Shown: piece by piece, positions 1 to 7,074 of the stretch | How positions within the stretch are numbered: position 1 is the stretch's first letter | Layout of the letters: each line of letters opens with the position of its first letter | Assembly (NCBI RefSeq): GCF_013318015.2 | Contig: NZ_CP115845.1 | Coordinates: forward strand, 1-57,127 | From: Agrobacterium tumefaciens | Lineage (GTDB): Bacteria > Pseudomonadota > Alphaproteobacteria > Rhizobiales > Rhizobiaceae | Length of the DNA: 57,127 bases | Direction of reading: 5' to 3' | Notes under the pieces: model-generated | Seen by the model: the letters and a program-made list of their open reading frames with translations, nothing else | What the model was told of the DNA's origin: nothing | Database searches by the model: none | Position numbers and translations under genes: made by a program

Positions 1-1194
1 ATGTTGCAAGCCGTATACTCACACTCCGATGCAGAGCATCTACCATCTATGCTCTCAGCCGACGCCGCTGAGCTCCAACGACAATTGCAGCTACATCAGG
101 CTCGCGTATTCCCTCCAACTTCCCAAAAAACAATCCGTCAATTCACTCCTAGCGAAGCAGCTGGCCTCATTGGAATCGGAGAGACATATCTTCGGCAGAT
201 CGCAGCTGAAATCAACGTGCCCGAGCCGTTGGCAAACGGCCGTAGAATGTACAGCCCTGTTGACATGGATCAGATCAGGGCCGCGCTCGACGTTAAAAAT
301 GGCGCGCCAAAATATGTTCCAAAGAGGCGTGGCCACGAGAAGCTTCAAGTTATCGCGGCAATGAACTTCAAAGGGGGGTCGGCTAAGACGACAACCTCCG
401 CGCATCTTGCTCAATATCTCGCCCTACGCGGATACCGAACTCTCGCGATCGATCTTGATCCTCAAGCCTCGCTCAGCGCAATGTTCGGCCATCAACCGGA
501 GCTGGATGTAGGGGAGGGGGAGACACTTCATGGCGCAATTCGCTATGACGATCCTCAGCCAATCTCCTCTATCGTTAGGTCGACGTACACCCCGAACCTC
601 CACATTATTCCTGGGAATCTTGAGCTTATGGAGTTTGAGCACGAGACGCCCCGTTACATGGCGGGCGGCAATGTGGCGACCATGTTCTTTGCGAGAATTG
701 GCGAGACACTCTCCGAGATCGAGAGCTTGTATGATGTGGTCATTGTCGACTGCCCGCCGCAACTTGGCTTTTTGACGATGTCCGCGCTCTGCGCGGCGAC
801 TTCTGTGCTCATAACTGTCCATCCTCAGATGCTGGATGTCATGTCGATGTCGCAGTTTCTGTCGATGACAAGCGAACTGATGAGTGTCGTTGAGAATGCT
901 GGTGGCCGCACGAGTTACGACTGGATGCGCTACCTTCTTACTCGTTACGAGCCTAACGACGGCCCACAGGCTCAGATGTCGGGATTTATGAGAGCTATTT
1001 TTGGGAACAGGATGCTTCAGAACCCGATGTTGAAATCCACGGCGATTTCAGATGCCGGCGTAACAAAGCAAACCCTGTACGAAGTCGATAGGAGCCAGTT
1101 TACTCGTGGTACCTATGATCGAGCGATGGAATCCTTGAGTGCCGTGAACGGTGAAATCGAAGACTTGATACGAGCCGTCTGGGGAAGGAAATAA
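1..1194 (+). CDS. repA: RepA, ParA-family partition ATPase of the repABC operon
   Basis: First gene of a repABC replication/partition operon. The 397-residue product is a ParA-type Walker ATPase that, with RepB bound to parS, segregates the plasmid and also represses the operon. An N-terminal helix-turn-helix region (about residues 45-110) precedes a deviant Walker A motif KGGSAKTT at residues 124-131, a Walker A' segment with AIDLDPQAS, and DCPPQLGFLTMSA in the middle of the protein. Length is normal for RepA. The ATG is the first base of the window; its Shine-Dalgarno (GAGGGA, 57117-57122) is at the very end of the window, which supports a circular molecule. repB follows after 3 bases. Confidence 0.96.
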   Translation: MLQAVYSHSDAEHLPSMLSADAAELQRQLQLHQARVFPPTSQKTIRQFTPSEAAGLIGIGETYLRQIAAEINVPEPLANGRRMYSPVDMDQIRAALDVKNGAPKYVPKRRGHEKLQVIAAMNFKGGSAKTTTSAHLAQYLALRGYRTLAIDLDPQASLSAMFGHQPELDVGEGETLHGAIRYDDPQPISSIVRSTYTPNLHIIPGNLELMEFEHETPRYMAGGNVATMFFARIGETLSEIESLYDVVIVDCPPQLGFLTMSALCAATSVLITVHPQMLDVMSMSQFLSMTSELMSVVENAGGRTSYDWMRYLLTRYEPNDGPQAQMSGFMRAIFGNRMLQNPMLKSTAISDAGVTKQTLYEVDRSQFTRGTYDRAMESLSAVNGEIEDLIRAVWGRK

Positions 1195-1197
1195 TCG

Positions 1198-2244
1198 ATG
1201 GCACGAAAAAATCTAATCGGTGTTTCCGACGAAACCGGATCTACTGCTTCAATGCCGTCGCCGAATGCATCTGGCCGTCCTCTTGCGGGCTTTGTCCCAC
1301 CACCGCGTCCTACTGGACCGGTAGGCGGGATTACGAAATCGCTCAGCAATATCACATCGACTATGGAGCGTGCGCAAGGCATTGAGAAACAGCTCGCTGA
1401 AGGTCAAACAATCATCGACCTCGATCCTAACCTGGTCGACTCTTCTTTTGTAAGTGATCGCCTGGCGCTTGACGAAGCCAAACTCGCTACGCTTGCCGAA
1501 CAAATTCGTGAAAATGGGCAGCAGGTTCCCATCCTCGTTCGTCCTCATCCGGACACTATCGGGCGCTTCCAGGTAGCATATGGCCACCGTCGCCTGGCGG
1601 CAGTGCGGCGACTTCAGGTTAAGGTTAGGGCAGTTGTTCGCGATCTCACAGATGATCAGCTAGTTGTGAGTCAGGGCCAAGAGAACAACGCTAGGACCAA
1701 CCTTTCCTATATTGAGCGCGCGCTCTTTGCTGCGAAGCTTGAGGACAGGTCCTTCACTCGCGAGATCATAATGTCTGCTTTGGGTGTCGATAAAGCAGCC
1801 TTATCGAAAATGTTAAGTGTGGTGAAACAGGTGCCGACAACTCTTATAGAGGCTATTGGTGCTGCACCCGAGGTTGGTCGACGTCGTTGGATGGAATTTG
1901 CTGAGAAGCTCGACGCCTCGAAAATATCCACCATTCTGGAGTTCTTGAAATCTGAGGAAGCGCTGGCGGCTACGAGCGATGAGCGTTTTCAACTAGCGTT
2001 CTCCCAAGCCATCAACAAGCGAGGCAAAGCAGCCGAAAGCTCTTCGACGCAGGCCGTGGGTTTTACTTGGTCGCCAGTCGACAACTCGGAGACAGTGAGA
2101 GTCCAGTTCAGCCAGACTGCAAAGAAAGGCGTTCTATCGGTGGAAGCCAAGGACGGGCCTCAATTTGCAGAATACATCTCATCTCAGTTGGAGAGCCTTT
2201 ATGTGGCCTTCAGGAGATCAGAAAAAGAAAGAGCAGGAGACTAA
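1198..2244 (+). CDS. repB: RepB, ParB-family centromere-binding protein
   Basis: Partner of RepA: binds the parS palindromes and links the plasmid to RepA. The 348-residue protein has the ParB/Spo0J N-terminal box with GHRRLAAVRRL (about residues 124-134), the ENNARTNLSYIERALFA segment, a helix-turn-helix around 185-210 (SALGVDKAALSKMLSV) and a C-terminal dimerisation region. RepB proteins of this class usually begin with an N-terminal RepA-interaction stretch, which fits the first 60 residues here. AAGGAA before the ATG serves as ribosome-binding site. Translation is probably coupled to repA (3-base gap). Confidence 0.95.
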   Translation: MARKNLIGVSDETGSTASMPSPNASGRPLAGFVPPPRPTGPVGGITKSLSNITSTMERAQGIEKQLAEGQTIIDLDPNLVDSSFVSDRLALDEAKLATLAEQIRENGQQVPILVRPHPDTIGRFQVAYGHRRLAAVRRLQVKVRAVVRDLTDDQLVVSQGQENNARTNLSYIERALFAAKLEDRSFTREIIMSALGVDKAALSKMLSVVKQVPTTLIEAIGAAPEVGRRRWMEFAEKLDASKISTILEFLKSEEALAATSDERFQLAFSQAINKRGKAAESSSTQAVGFTWSPVDNSETVRVQFSQTAKKGVLSVEAKDGPQFAEYISSQLESLYVAFRRSEKERAGD

Positions 2245-2253
2245 CACAGCAAA

Positions 2254-2311
2254 AGAAAAAGGCCCCCAAACGACCCAAGTCGCGGAAGCCCTTCTCGTAT
2301 TCCCTAAGCAA
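2254..2311 (-). ncRNA. Antisense ctRNA (incompatibility RNA) between repB and repC
   Basis: Read on the minus strand: a -35 TTGACT (2345-2340), 17-bp spacer, -10 GATTCT (2322-2317), then a transcript of about 55-58 nt ending in a GC-rich hairpin (about 2260-2290, with G-U pairs) and a T-rich tract (TTTTTCTTTT). In repABC plasmids a small counter-transcribed RNA at exactly this place limits repC translation and sets copy number and incompatibility. Position, length, promoter and terminator all match. The exact start is inferred. Confidence 0.85.
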
Positions 2312-2404
2312 GAATGAGAATCGCACTTCCACGAATCCTAGTCAAGTGTCTTTGGCATCGTTTTGGTGAGTGGATTTCTTTTGCCTTTTGAAAGGTGAAA
2401 GACG

Positions 2405-3619
2405 ATGCAAATTGGAAGTGTAACGACGCCGTTCGGGCGGCGCCCGGCGAAGCTTGCTCTCGTGAAACGGCAGCTCGAAACCAAAGAACTCAAACAAGCT
2501 AGGTCTGTCGAGAAGTGGAAAGTATTTCGCGACACCTGCGAAGCACGAGAGCTGCTGGGCGTCCAGGACCGCGCGCTCGCCGTACTGAACGCGCTCTTGA
2601 CGTTCTACCCGGAAACGGACCTCCATAACGATGGAGCCCTTGTGGTGTTCCCGTCGAACGCGCAGCTCACCGTGCGTTCGCATGGCATCTCCGGAAGAAC
2701 GTTGCGCCGCAATATCGCTGCCCTGATCGATGCCGGGCTTATCGAACGCCATGACAGCCCAAACGGCAAGCGCTACGCGCACCGTGATCGTACAGGCGAC
2801 ATCGAGGAGGCGTTTGGCTTCAGCTTGGCACCGTTACTCGCCCGGGCCGGAGAGATCGCTCATATGGCGCAGAAGGTTGCCGAGGAAACCCGGCTGCTGA
2901 AGCGGACAAAGGAAGCACTCACCATCTGCCGGCGCGATGTCCGCAAGCTCATCAGTGCGGCCCTCGAGGAGGGTGCTGAGGGTGACTGGGCAGCGAACGA
3001 GGCCATTTATCTTTCCCTCGTTGGACGCCTCACACGTAACCCAGAGCACTCCTTGATCAAATCCATTCTTGATGAAATGCGCCTCTTGCGCGAGGAGATT
3101 ATCAACCTGCTGGAAATCCAGTTAAAAGCTGAAAATATGACCACCAATGACGGTCATAATGACCGCCACATACAGAATTCAAATACCGAATCCATCAATG
3201 AACTTGAACCTAGCTTCGAAATGAAGCAGGGCGCCACGGCAGTGCAGGAACCGAAGCCAAGGAGTGAGCCGGTAAAGACGTTCCCGTTAGGAGTGGTGCT
3301 GAAGGCTTGCCCGCAGATTATGGACTACGGGCCGGGAGGGGCGATCGGAAGCTGGCGCGACCTTATGTCGGCCGCGGTCGTGGTCAGATCCATGCTGGGT
3401 GTGAGCCCATCAGCCTACCAGGATGCCTGCGAAATCATGGGCCCGGAAAACGCGGCGGCCACGATTGCCTGCATTCTCGAGAAGGCAGGGCAGATCAATT
3501 CGGCCGGTGGATATCTCAGGGATCTGACGTCGAAAGCGGGCCGAGGAGAATTCTCACTCGGGCCACCCATCATGGCGTTGTTGCGAGCGAATGGGGGAGG
3601 GGCGCTCAAACGTGCGTAA
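2405..3619 (+). CDS. repC: RepC, replication initiator of the repABC replicon
   Basis: Initiator protein that acts in cis on an origin inside its own gene. The 404-residue sequence starts MQIGSVTTPFGRRPA, the hallmark N-terminus of RepC, continues with a winged-helix DNA-binding region (SNAQLTVRSHGISGRTLRRNIAALIDAGLIERHD, about 79-115) and a C-terminal domain with GGYLRDLTSKAGRGEF. AAAGGTGAAAGACG precedes the ATG. It lies 160 bp after repB, with the antisense RNA gene between. A second, divergent RepC is encoded at 52626-53903. Confidence 0.95.
   Translation: MQIGSVTTPFGRRPAKLALVKRQLETKELKQARSVEKWKVFRDTCEARELLGVQDRALAVLNALLTFYPETDLHNDGALVVFPSNAQLTVRSHGISGRTLRRNIAALIDAGLIERHDSPNGKRYAHRDRTGDIEEAFGFSLAPLLARAGEIAHMAQKVAEETRLLKRTKEALTICRRDVRKLISAALEEGAEGDWAANEAIYLSLVGRLTRNPEHSLIKSILDEMRLLREEIINLLEIQLKAENMTTNDGHNDRHIQNSNTESINELEPSFEMKQGATAVQEPKPRSEPVKTFPLGVVLKACPQIMDYGPGGAIGSWRDLMSAAVVVRSMLGVSPSAYQDACEIMGPENAAATIACILEKAGQINSAGGYLRDLTSKAGRGEFSLGPPIMALLRANGGGALKRA
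3115..3200. other. Probable origin of replication inside repC
   Basis: The centre of repC has an A+T-rich stretch containing a perfect 15-bp palindrome CGGTCATAATGACCG (3151-3165). In characterised repABC plasmids the origin lies in an A+T-rich part of the repC coding sequence, so this is the natural candidate. The placement is inferred from that rule, not shown directly. Confidence 0.5.
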
Positions 3620-3719
3620 CGCATAGGCCTCCGGCGACCTTCACTGCTTTTTGTTCCACCGGCGATTGCTTGACTCCTCTCGAGGATGAGAACATTTATA
3701 GAACAAAAAGGAAGGATCA

Positions 3720-4142
3720 ATGCCAGCGCCACTCCTGAAATCAACCGATATTCATACCACGATCAGGAAGCCGCTTAGCTGGCCCATGCTGATATGCCAT
3801 CAAAATGAATGGCAGGTTTGTTACAAGGCGAAGGGAAAGCTTGACTGGCGCACCGTCATTGCATGGGTGTACGGCCGGGAAAGCATCTTCTTTTGTGAAG
3901 TCGGGCAGGAGCAACATGTGGTGGACTTGCCAGACCCTAAGAAGGTGCCGTTCTACGACGCCAACTTTCCTTTCACCGTGGATGAAGTCAACGAGGACGG
4001 CTTTCGCTTCAAGGAGCTTGCCGGCGCTGAGAACATCGTGGCCGCGAATGCGGCTTATCAGGTCTATAGACACAATTGCAGCGGCATCGTGCGGTTGCGG
4101 CACGGCGGCCGGTTGGTGCGAAGATCCGATTGCGACGAATGA
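3720..4142 (+). CDS. Hypothetical protein
   Basis: 140-residue soluble protein of unknown function, 100 bp downstream of repC. AAGGA lies 5 bases before the ATG, which supports this start. The sequence is mixed alpha/beta in character (WPMLICHQNEWQVCYKAKGK; DLPDPKKVPFYDANFPFTVDE) with no signal peptide or membrane segment, and a basic C-terminal tail (RLRHGGRLVRRSDCDE). A short convergent hairpin separates it from the XRE gene. No family recognised. Confidence 0.7.
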   Translation: MPAPLLKSTDIHTTIRKPLSWPMLICHQNEWQVCYKAKGKLDWRTVIAWVYGRESIFFCEVGQEQHVVDLPDPKKVPFYDANFPFTVDEVNEDGFRFKELAGAENIVAANAAYQVYRHNCSGIVRLRHGGRLVRRSDCDE

Positions 4143-4167
4143 GAAATCTTGTTGGACAACGGGGGAG

Positions 4168-4188
4168 GGCACCCCTTAGCAGGGGTGC
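4168..4188. terminator. Convergent hairpin between hypothetical gene and xre
   Basis: GCACCCC (4169-4175), a 6-base loop, GGGGTGC (4182-4188). It sits between two convergent genes. No clear T tract, so efficiency is uncertain. Confidence 0.5.
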
Positions 4189-4193
4189 GTACT

Positions 4194-4745
4194 TCAATGG
4201 CGGCGTTTACGGTTCGCCTGACGATTGATTTTCTCCACCTGAGTTATCATCGCCAGCAGGTCATGGATCAGCTCGTCTGGCAGGTTTGCCAGTTTTACGT
4301 AAAGCTCTGACCGTTCTGCAGCAGCTTCCTGGCTACCCCCAAAGAGGTGAGGCGCTACCGAAAACAACATTTCGGTTGGATGGAACCCTAGCACTTCGCT
4401 TAGCACAATGACTCGGTTCAAGTTCAGTTTCAGCAAGTTCCGCTCATACCGACCATAGACTTGCTGAGAAAGACCAAGGAGACTACTCATATCTCCCTGC
4501 TTTAGCCCCTTTTTCTCCCGAGCCGCTTTAAGAAACTGCGATGCGCGCGCATCGAGCTCTTCAATCGGGGTTACGCCATCGAATCCAGGTTTCCGATATA
4601 CTTCCTTATCGGAATCGGGATCGGTAGTGGCCACCAGATGCTCTTGTCGGGCATACACGACATGCGCGGGAGCAGAACGCGGATCGAACTCATCGTCATC
4701 GAAATTGTCGTCTTCCCAATTGTTGTCACCGCTCACGCCGCTCAA
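4194..4745 (-). CDS. XRE-family helix-turn-helix regulator
   Basis: 183-residue predicted repressor. A very acidic N-terminus (DNNWEDDNFDDDEFDP) is followed by an XRE/Cro-type domain at about 68-125 (FLKAAREKKGLKQGDMSSLLGLSQQVYGRYERN) and a C-terminal part with PTEMLFSVAPHLFGGSQEAA. The same C-terminal signature occurs in the XRE protein at 27452-27907 (MEVIFEAAPQLFGQDPATA), so the two are paralogues. It is transcribed away from repC; the DNA before its start (4746-4925) separates it from the virC-like pair. Targets unknown, but control of transfer or replication genes is likely from position. Confidence 0.85.
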   Translation of the reverse strand: MSGVSGDNNWEDDNFDDDEFDPRSAPAHVVYARQEHLVATTDPDSDKEVYRKPGFDGVTPIEELDARASQFLKAAREKKGLKQGDMSSLLGLSQQVYGRYERNLLKLNLNRVIVLSEVLGFHPTEMLFSVAPHLFGGSQEAAAERSELYVKLANLPDELIHDLLAMITQVEKINRQANRKRRH

Positions 4746-4925
4746 CCCCCTGTTTGAAGCCCAGCCTTATAAAATCAGTGGGCCTCTTTGTTACCATCTA
4801 CCGTTTTTGGCATATCTGAGGCGCATCATAAAGGGTAGCCCAAACCACAACCTTTTCGCCGCCCAATGATACTGCATGGTTTATCGCGCATAAACCACCC
4901 GTCAGAATAGATGGAAAGGGATTGC

Positions 4926-5297
4926 CTAGTAGCCTGCTTCCTCAAGATATTTCCGAATGGCGTCGCGGACAATCGCTGCCATTTTGACTTCGTTCTCGGT
5001 GGCTGCCCGGTTCAGGCGACGTTTCAGATCAGGTTCAAGCGGGACATTGATGAAACGCTGAGCCTCTCTCGCCTGCTGGCGCCTCAAGCTCCGCAGTCGA
5101 TGAATACCGTCTTGCGAGGCAACATGGCGTTCATCACTGCGTGCTCTCTGGACTTCAGGGTCGGCGCTTATCAGAACTTCTTTCTCCTGAGACTTATCAC
5201 GTCGCGGCGTCTCAACGTGGATTGTCGCCTCGCCTTCAGCTGGACGCACCCGAGGTGCCACCTGGAATTCTTCAGCGCTCGTCTTTTCTTTAGCCAT
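4926..5297 (-). CDS. VirC2-like accessory transfer protein (ribbon-helix-helix C-terminus)
   Basis: 123 residues from the ATG at 5297, overlapping the end of the ParA-like gene by 8 bases, so the two are translationally coupled. The N-terminal half is polar and probably disordered. The C-terminal half (FINVPLEPDLKRRLNRAATENEVKMAAIVRDAIRKYLEEAGY) has a beta strand and two helices typical of ribbon-helix-helix DNA-binding proteins. In Agrobacterium, VirC1 (ParA-like) and VirC2 (RHH fold) are encoded as a pair and bind the overdrive next to the T-DNA border. The same pair next to a border-like nick site here supports a VirC2 role. A CopG/ParB-like partition partner is the alternative. Confidence 0.7.
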   Translation of the reverse strand: MAKEKTSAEEFQVAPRVRPAEGEATIHVETPRRDKSQEKEVLISADPEVQRARSDERHVASQDGIHRLRSLRRQQAREAQRFINVPLEPDLKRRLNRAATENEVKMAAIVRDAIRKYLEEAGY

Positions 5298-6003
5298 TCT
5301 GGTTTCTTTCAAAGATCACGCTGGGAACGTTAAGAAGCTCTTGAACGAACGCTTTTGTTTCCGCGCGGCCTTTCTTCACTGGTTCCGTAAGGTCGAGCAT
5401 TTGGAGCGTACCTAGTCCACTCCGTATCTCGCGATAGCAGTTTCGTTCGGTAAGCTCCGTCTCCAAAAGCACGCTGTCATAGCCCGATTGTTCAAGCTTC
5501 TCGGAAAACTGCCTGATGATACGATATTCGGCCAGATTACGGTTAGGGACTGTTATCCTCGTCCTGAATATGGCCTGGGGGATAGCTCGGCCAAGGGTGT
5601 CGCCTACCGACGCAGCCAATTCGGCGGCTTCCCCAACGGCCTTGATCTCATCTTGATTTGGCTGGACCGGCGTCATTATCAATTCCGAGCGTTCCAGTAC
5701 GGCGCTGATAAGCGATGAATCCACGCCTGGTGCATCTATTACAATGAAGTCAGACTGCCCTGCTGCGTGATCAATCGCTTCATTCAAGCTCTCGCGACGA
5801 GCGGCAACAACCATCGAAACATTCGCCGGTCGGTTATCTTTTTGGATCGAACGCTCCCACCACTCCGTAAGGTTACGGCGCGCGTCTGCGTCGATCATCA
5901 AAACCGATTTTCCCTCAAGCGCCAATTCACCTGCGACCAAGATAGCGGCGGTGGTTTTACCGGCTCCGCCTTTACCACTAACCGCTGAGATAATACGAAC
6001 CAT
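5290..6003 (-). CDS. VirC1-like ParA-family ATPase
   Basis: 237-residue ATPase of the ParA/MinD class. Walker A KGGAGKTT lies at residues 10-17; SVLMIDADARRNLTEWW follows (A' region), and FIVIDAPGVDSS is the Walker B. I chose ATG 6003 because GGAGAGTGGG precedes it; a GTG at 6015 is also in frame. VirC1 recruits the relaxosome to the secretion channel and raises transfer frequency. Location beside oriT, mobC and the relaxase, and far in function from RepA, argues for this role rather than plasmid partition. Length is close to VirC1. Confidence 0.8.
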   Translation of the reverse strand: MVRIISAVSGKGGAGKTTAAILVAGELALEGKSVLMIDADARRNLTEWWERSIQKDNRPANVSMVVAARRESLNEAIDHAAGQSDFIVIDAPGVDSSLISAVLERSELIMTPVQPNQDEIKAVGEAAELAASVGDTLGRAIPQAIFRTRITVPNRNLAEYRIIRQFSEKLEQSGYDSVLLETELTERNCYREIRSGLGTLQMLDLTEPVKKGRAETKAFVQELLNVPSVIFERNQNG

Positions 6004-6015
6004 CCCACTCTCCAC

Positions 6016-6577
6016 ACATACTTATGGTTGACCAAATTGAGCCGGCCCCCCGCCTTCGCGTTCTAGTGCGCAGCACTACAGCTACTCGTGAGCGCCATCC
6101 GTCTCAACAATCCGAAAATACCATTTGGGTGTATCATGCAGACCATCGGTCGCGCAATACATAACCGTAATGGGAACATACAGAGTTGCGCTAGTGGAGT
6201 TGCGAGCCGTCGTTATGTGGTGTTGGTTCACACGATATTGCACCTCCATACAACACATTTGTTGTGACTTATGGCGCAGGAATACCCTTCCCCAAAGGCT
6301 TTCCGCAATTTCAAGCTCTTCCGTCTTGGTTGTGAACCCCGGAGCCGCGCAGGTTCTGACTGCTGCGAACGCACGCAGTCGGCAAGGGCGAAAGAGCGGA
6401 GCGTCCCTTGCAAGACGAGTACGATTGGCAGCAAAAAAGAAACCAGCGGACCGAGGTGAACCCTGGTGAGCGCCCGCAAGGATCAAAACGGAGGCCGGCT
6501 GGCCGACCATCATAAAGTGCGAGCGCAGTGAGCGCTATAAAGGTCAATTGAAATGGGCTGACTATTACTCTTTTGGT
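6016..6577. other. Non-coding transfer region left of the nick site
   Basis: About 560 bp between the divergent virC1-like gene and mobC with no convincing gene. A 55-codon minus-strand reading frame (6249-6082) is possible but unsupported. Contains short inverted repeats, for example GAGCGCAGTGAGCGCT near 6520-6540. Likely carries oriT accessory binding sites and the divergent promoters. Confidence 0.5.
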
Positions 6578-6614
6578 TTGGCAGGATACGCAATTTCGTG
6601 GTACGAAAATTGCT
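6578..6614. other. oriT: Origin of transfer (oriT): nick site plus inverted repeat
   Basis: On the minus strand positions 6588-6582 read TATCCTG, the core cleaved by MOBP relaxases and by VirD2 at T-DNA borders; cleavage is expected after 6582. The plus strand reads TGGCAGGATA (6579-6588), identical to the conserved start of a T-DNA border. Beside it is an imperfect inverted repeat GCAATTTCG (6590-6598) / CGAAAATTGC (6604-6613). It lies directly upstream of mobC and the relaxase. The polarity predicts that the minus strand enters the recipient with decreasing coordinates first. Confidence 0.8.
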
Positions 6615-6666
6615 GACCTCGATAGATCGAGGGGTAATTGGCATTGGATTGACTGGTGAGGACTGT

Positions 6667-7074
6667 TTGACCCGAGCTCTGAAAGGGAAGGTGGGACGCC
6701 CAAAGGCCGCGTCTACGCTTGCGAAAACCGTAAAAATCCGCCTCAGCGACGCGGAGTTAGCGTCGGTTAAAGCGGCGGCCGGCGAGGCAGGGATGACGGT
6801 CTCAGCCTTCGTTCGCTCTCTATCATTGCAGGGTGCCGGCGTCCGTCCGATCTTCAATGACAGCGACCGCGCGGCGCTCTCGATCCTCTACGAGAATATG
6901 CGGAAAATCGGCGTGAATCTAAATCAGGTGACCCGAGCCATCAATTCCGGACGAGCGGTGCATCCAGAAGAGGTCATGATAACCCTTCGAAATGTGGAGT
7001 TGGTCGCTACTGGTGTGGCCGTAGAATTGAGAAACACAGCCAGGCGCGCGGGCAATGCGCGGCGTGAATCGTAA
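6667..7074 (+). CDS. mobC: MobC-type relaxosome accessory protein
   Basis: Small DNA-binding protein that helps the relaxase open the strands at oriT. Contains TVKIRLSDAELASVKAAAGEAGMTVSAFVRSLSL (ribbon-helix-helix type) and the family's C-terminal part IGVNLNQVTRAINSGR. The frame is open back to a GTG at 6598, but that start lies inside the oriT repeat; TTG 6667 has GGTGAG six bases before it and GTG 6691 is also possible, so the start is uncertain. Its stop overlaps the relaxase ATG by one base (TAATG), so the two are coupled. Confidence 0.88.
   Translation: MTRALKGKVGRPKAASTLAKTVKIRLSDAELASVKAAAGEAGMTVSAFVRSLSLQGAGVRPIFNDSDRAALSILYENMRKIGVNLNQVTRAINSGRAVHPEEVMITLRNVELVATGVAVELRNTARRAGNARRES

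Noticed and set aside
5290..6003. Second plasmid partition ParA
   Set aside because: Considered, but position beside oriT and the RHH partner fit VirC1 better, and RepAB with parS already provide partition.
6082..6513. 143-codon minus-strand frame in the oriT region
   Set aside because: Most of it has no natural composition. Only the last 55 codons (from 6249) look possible and there is no convincing start; left as non-coding.
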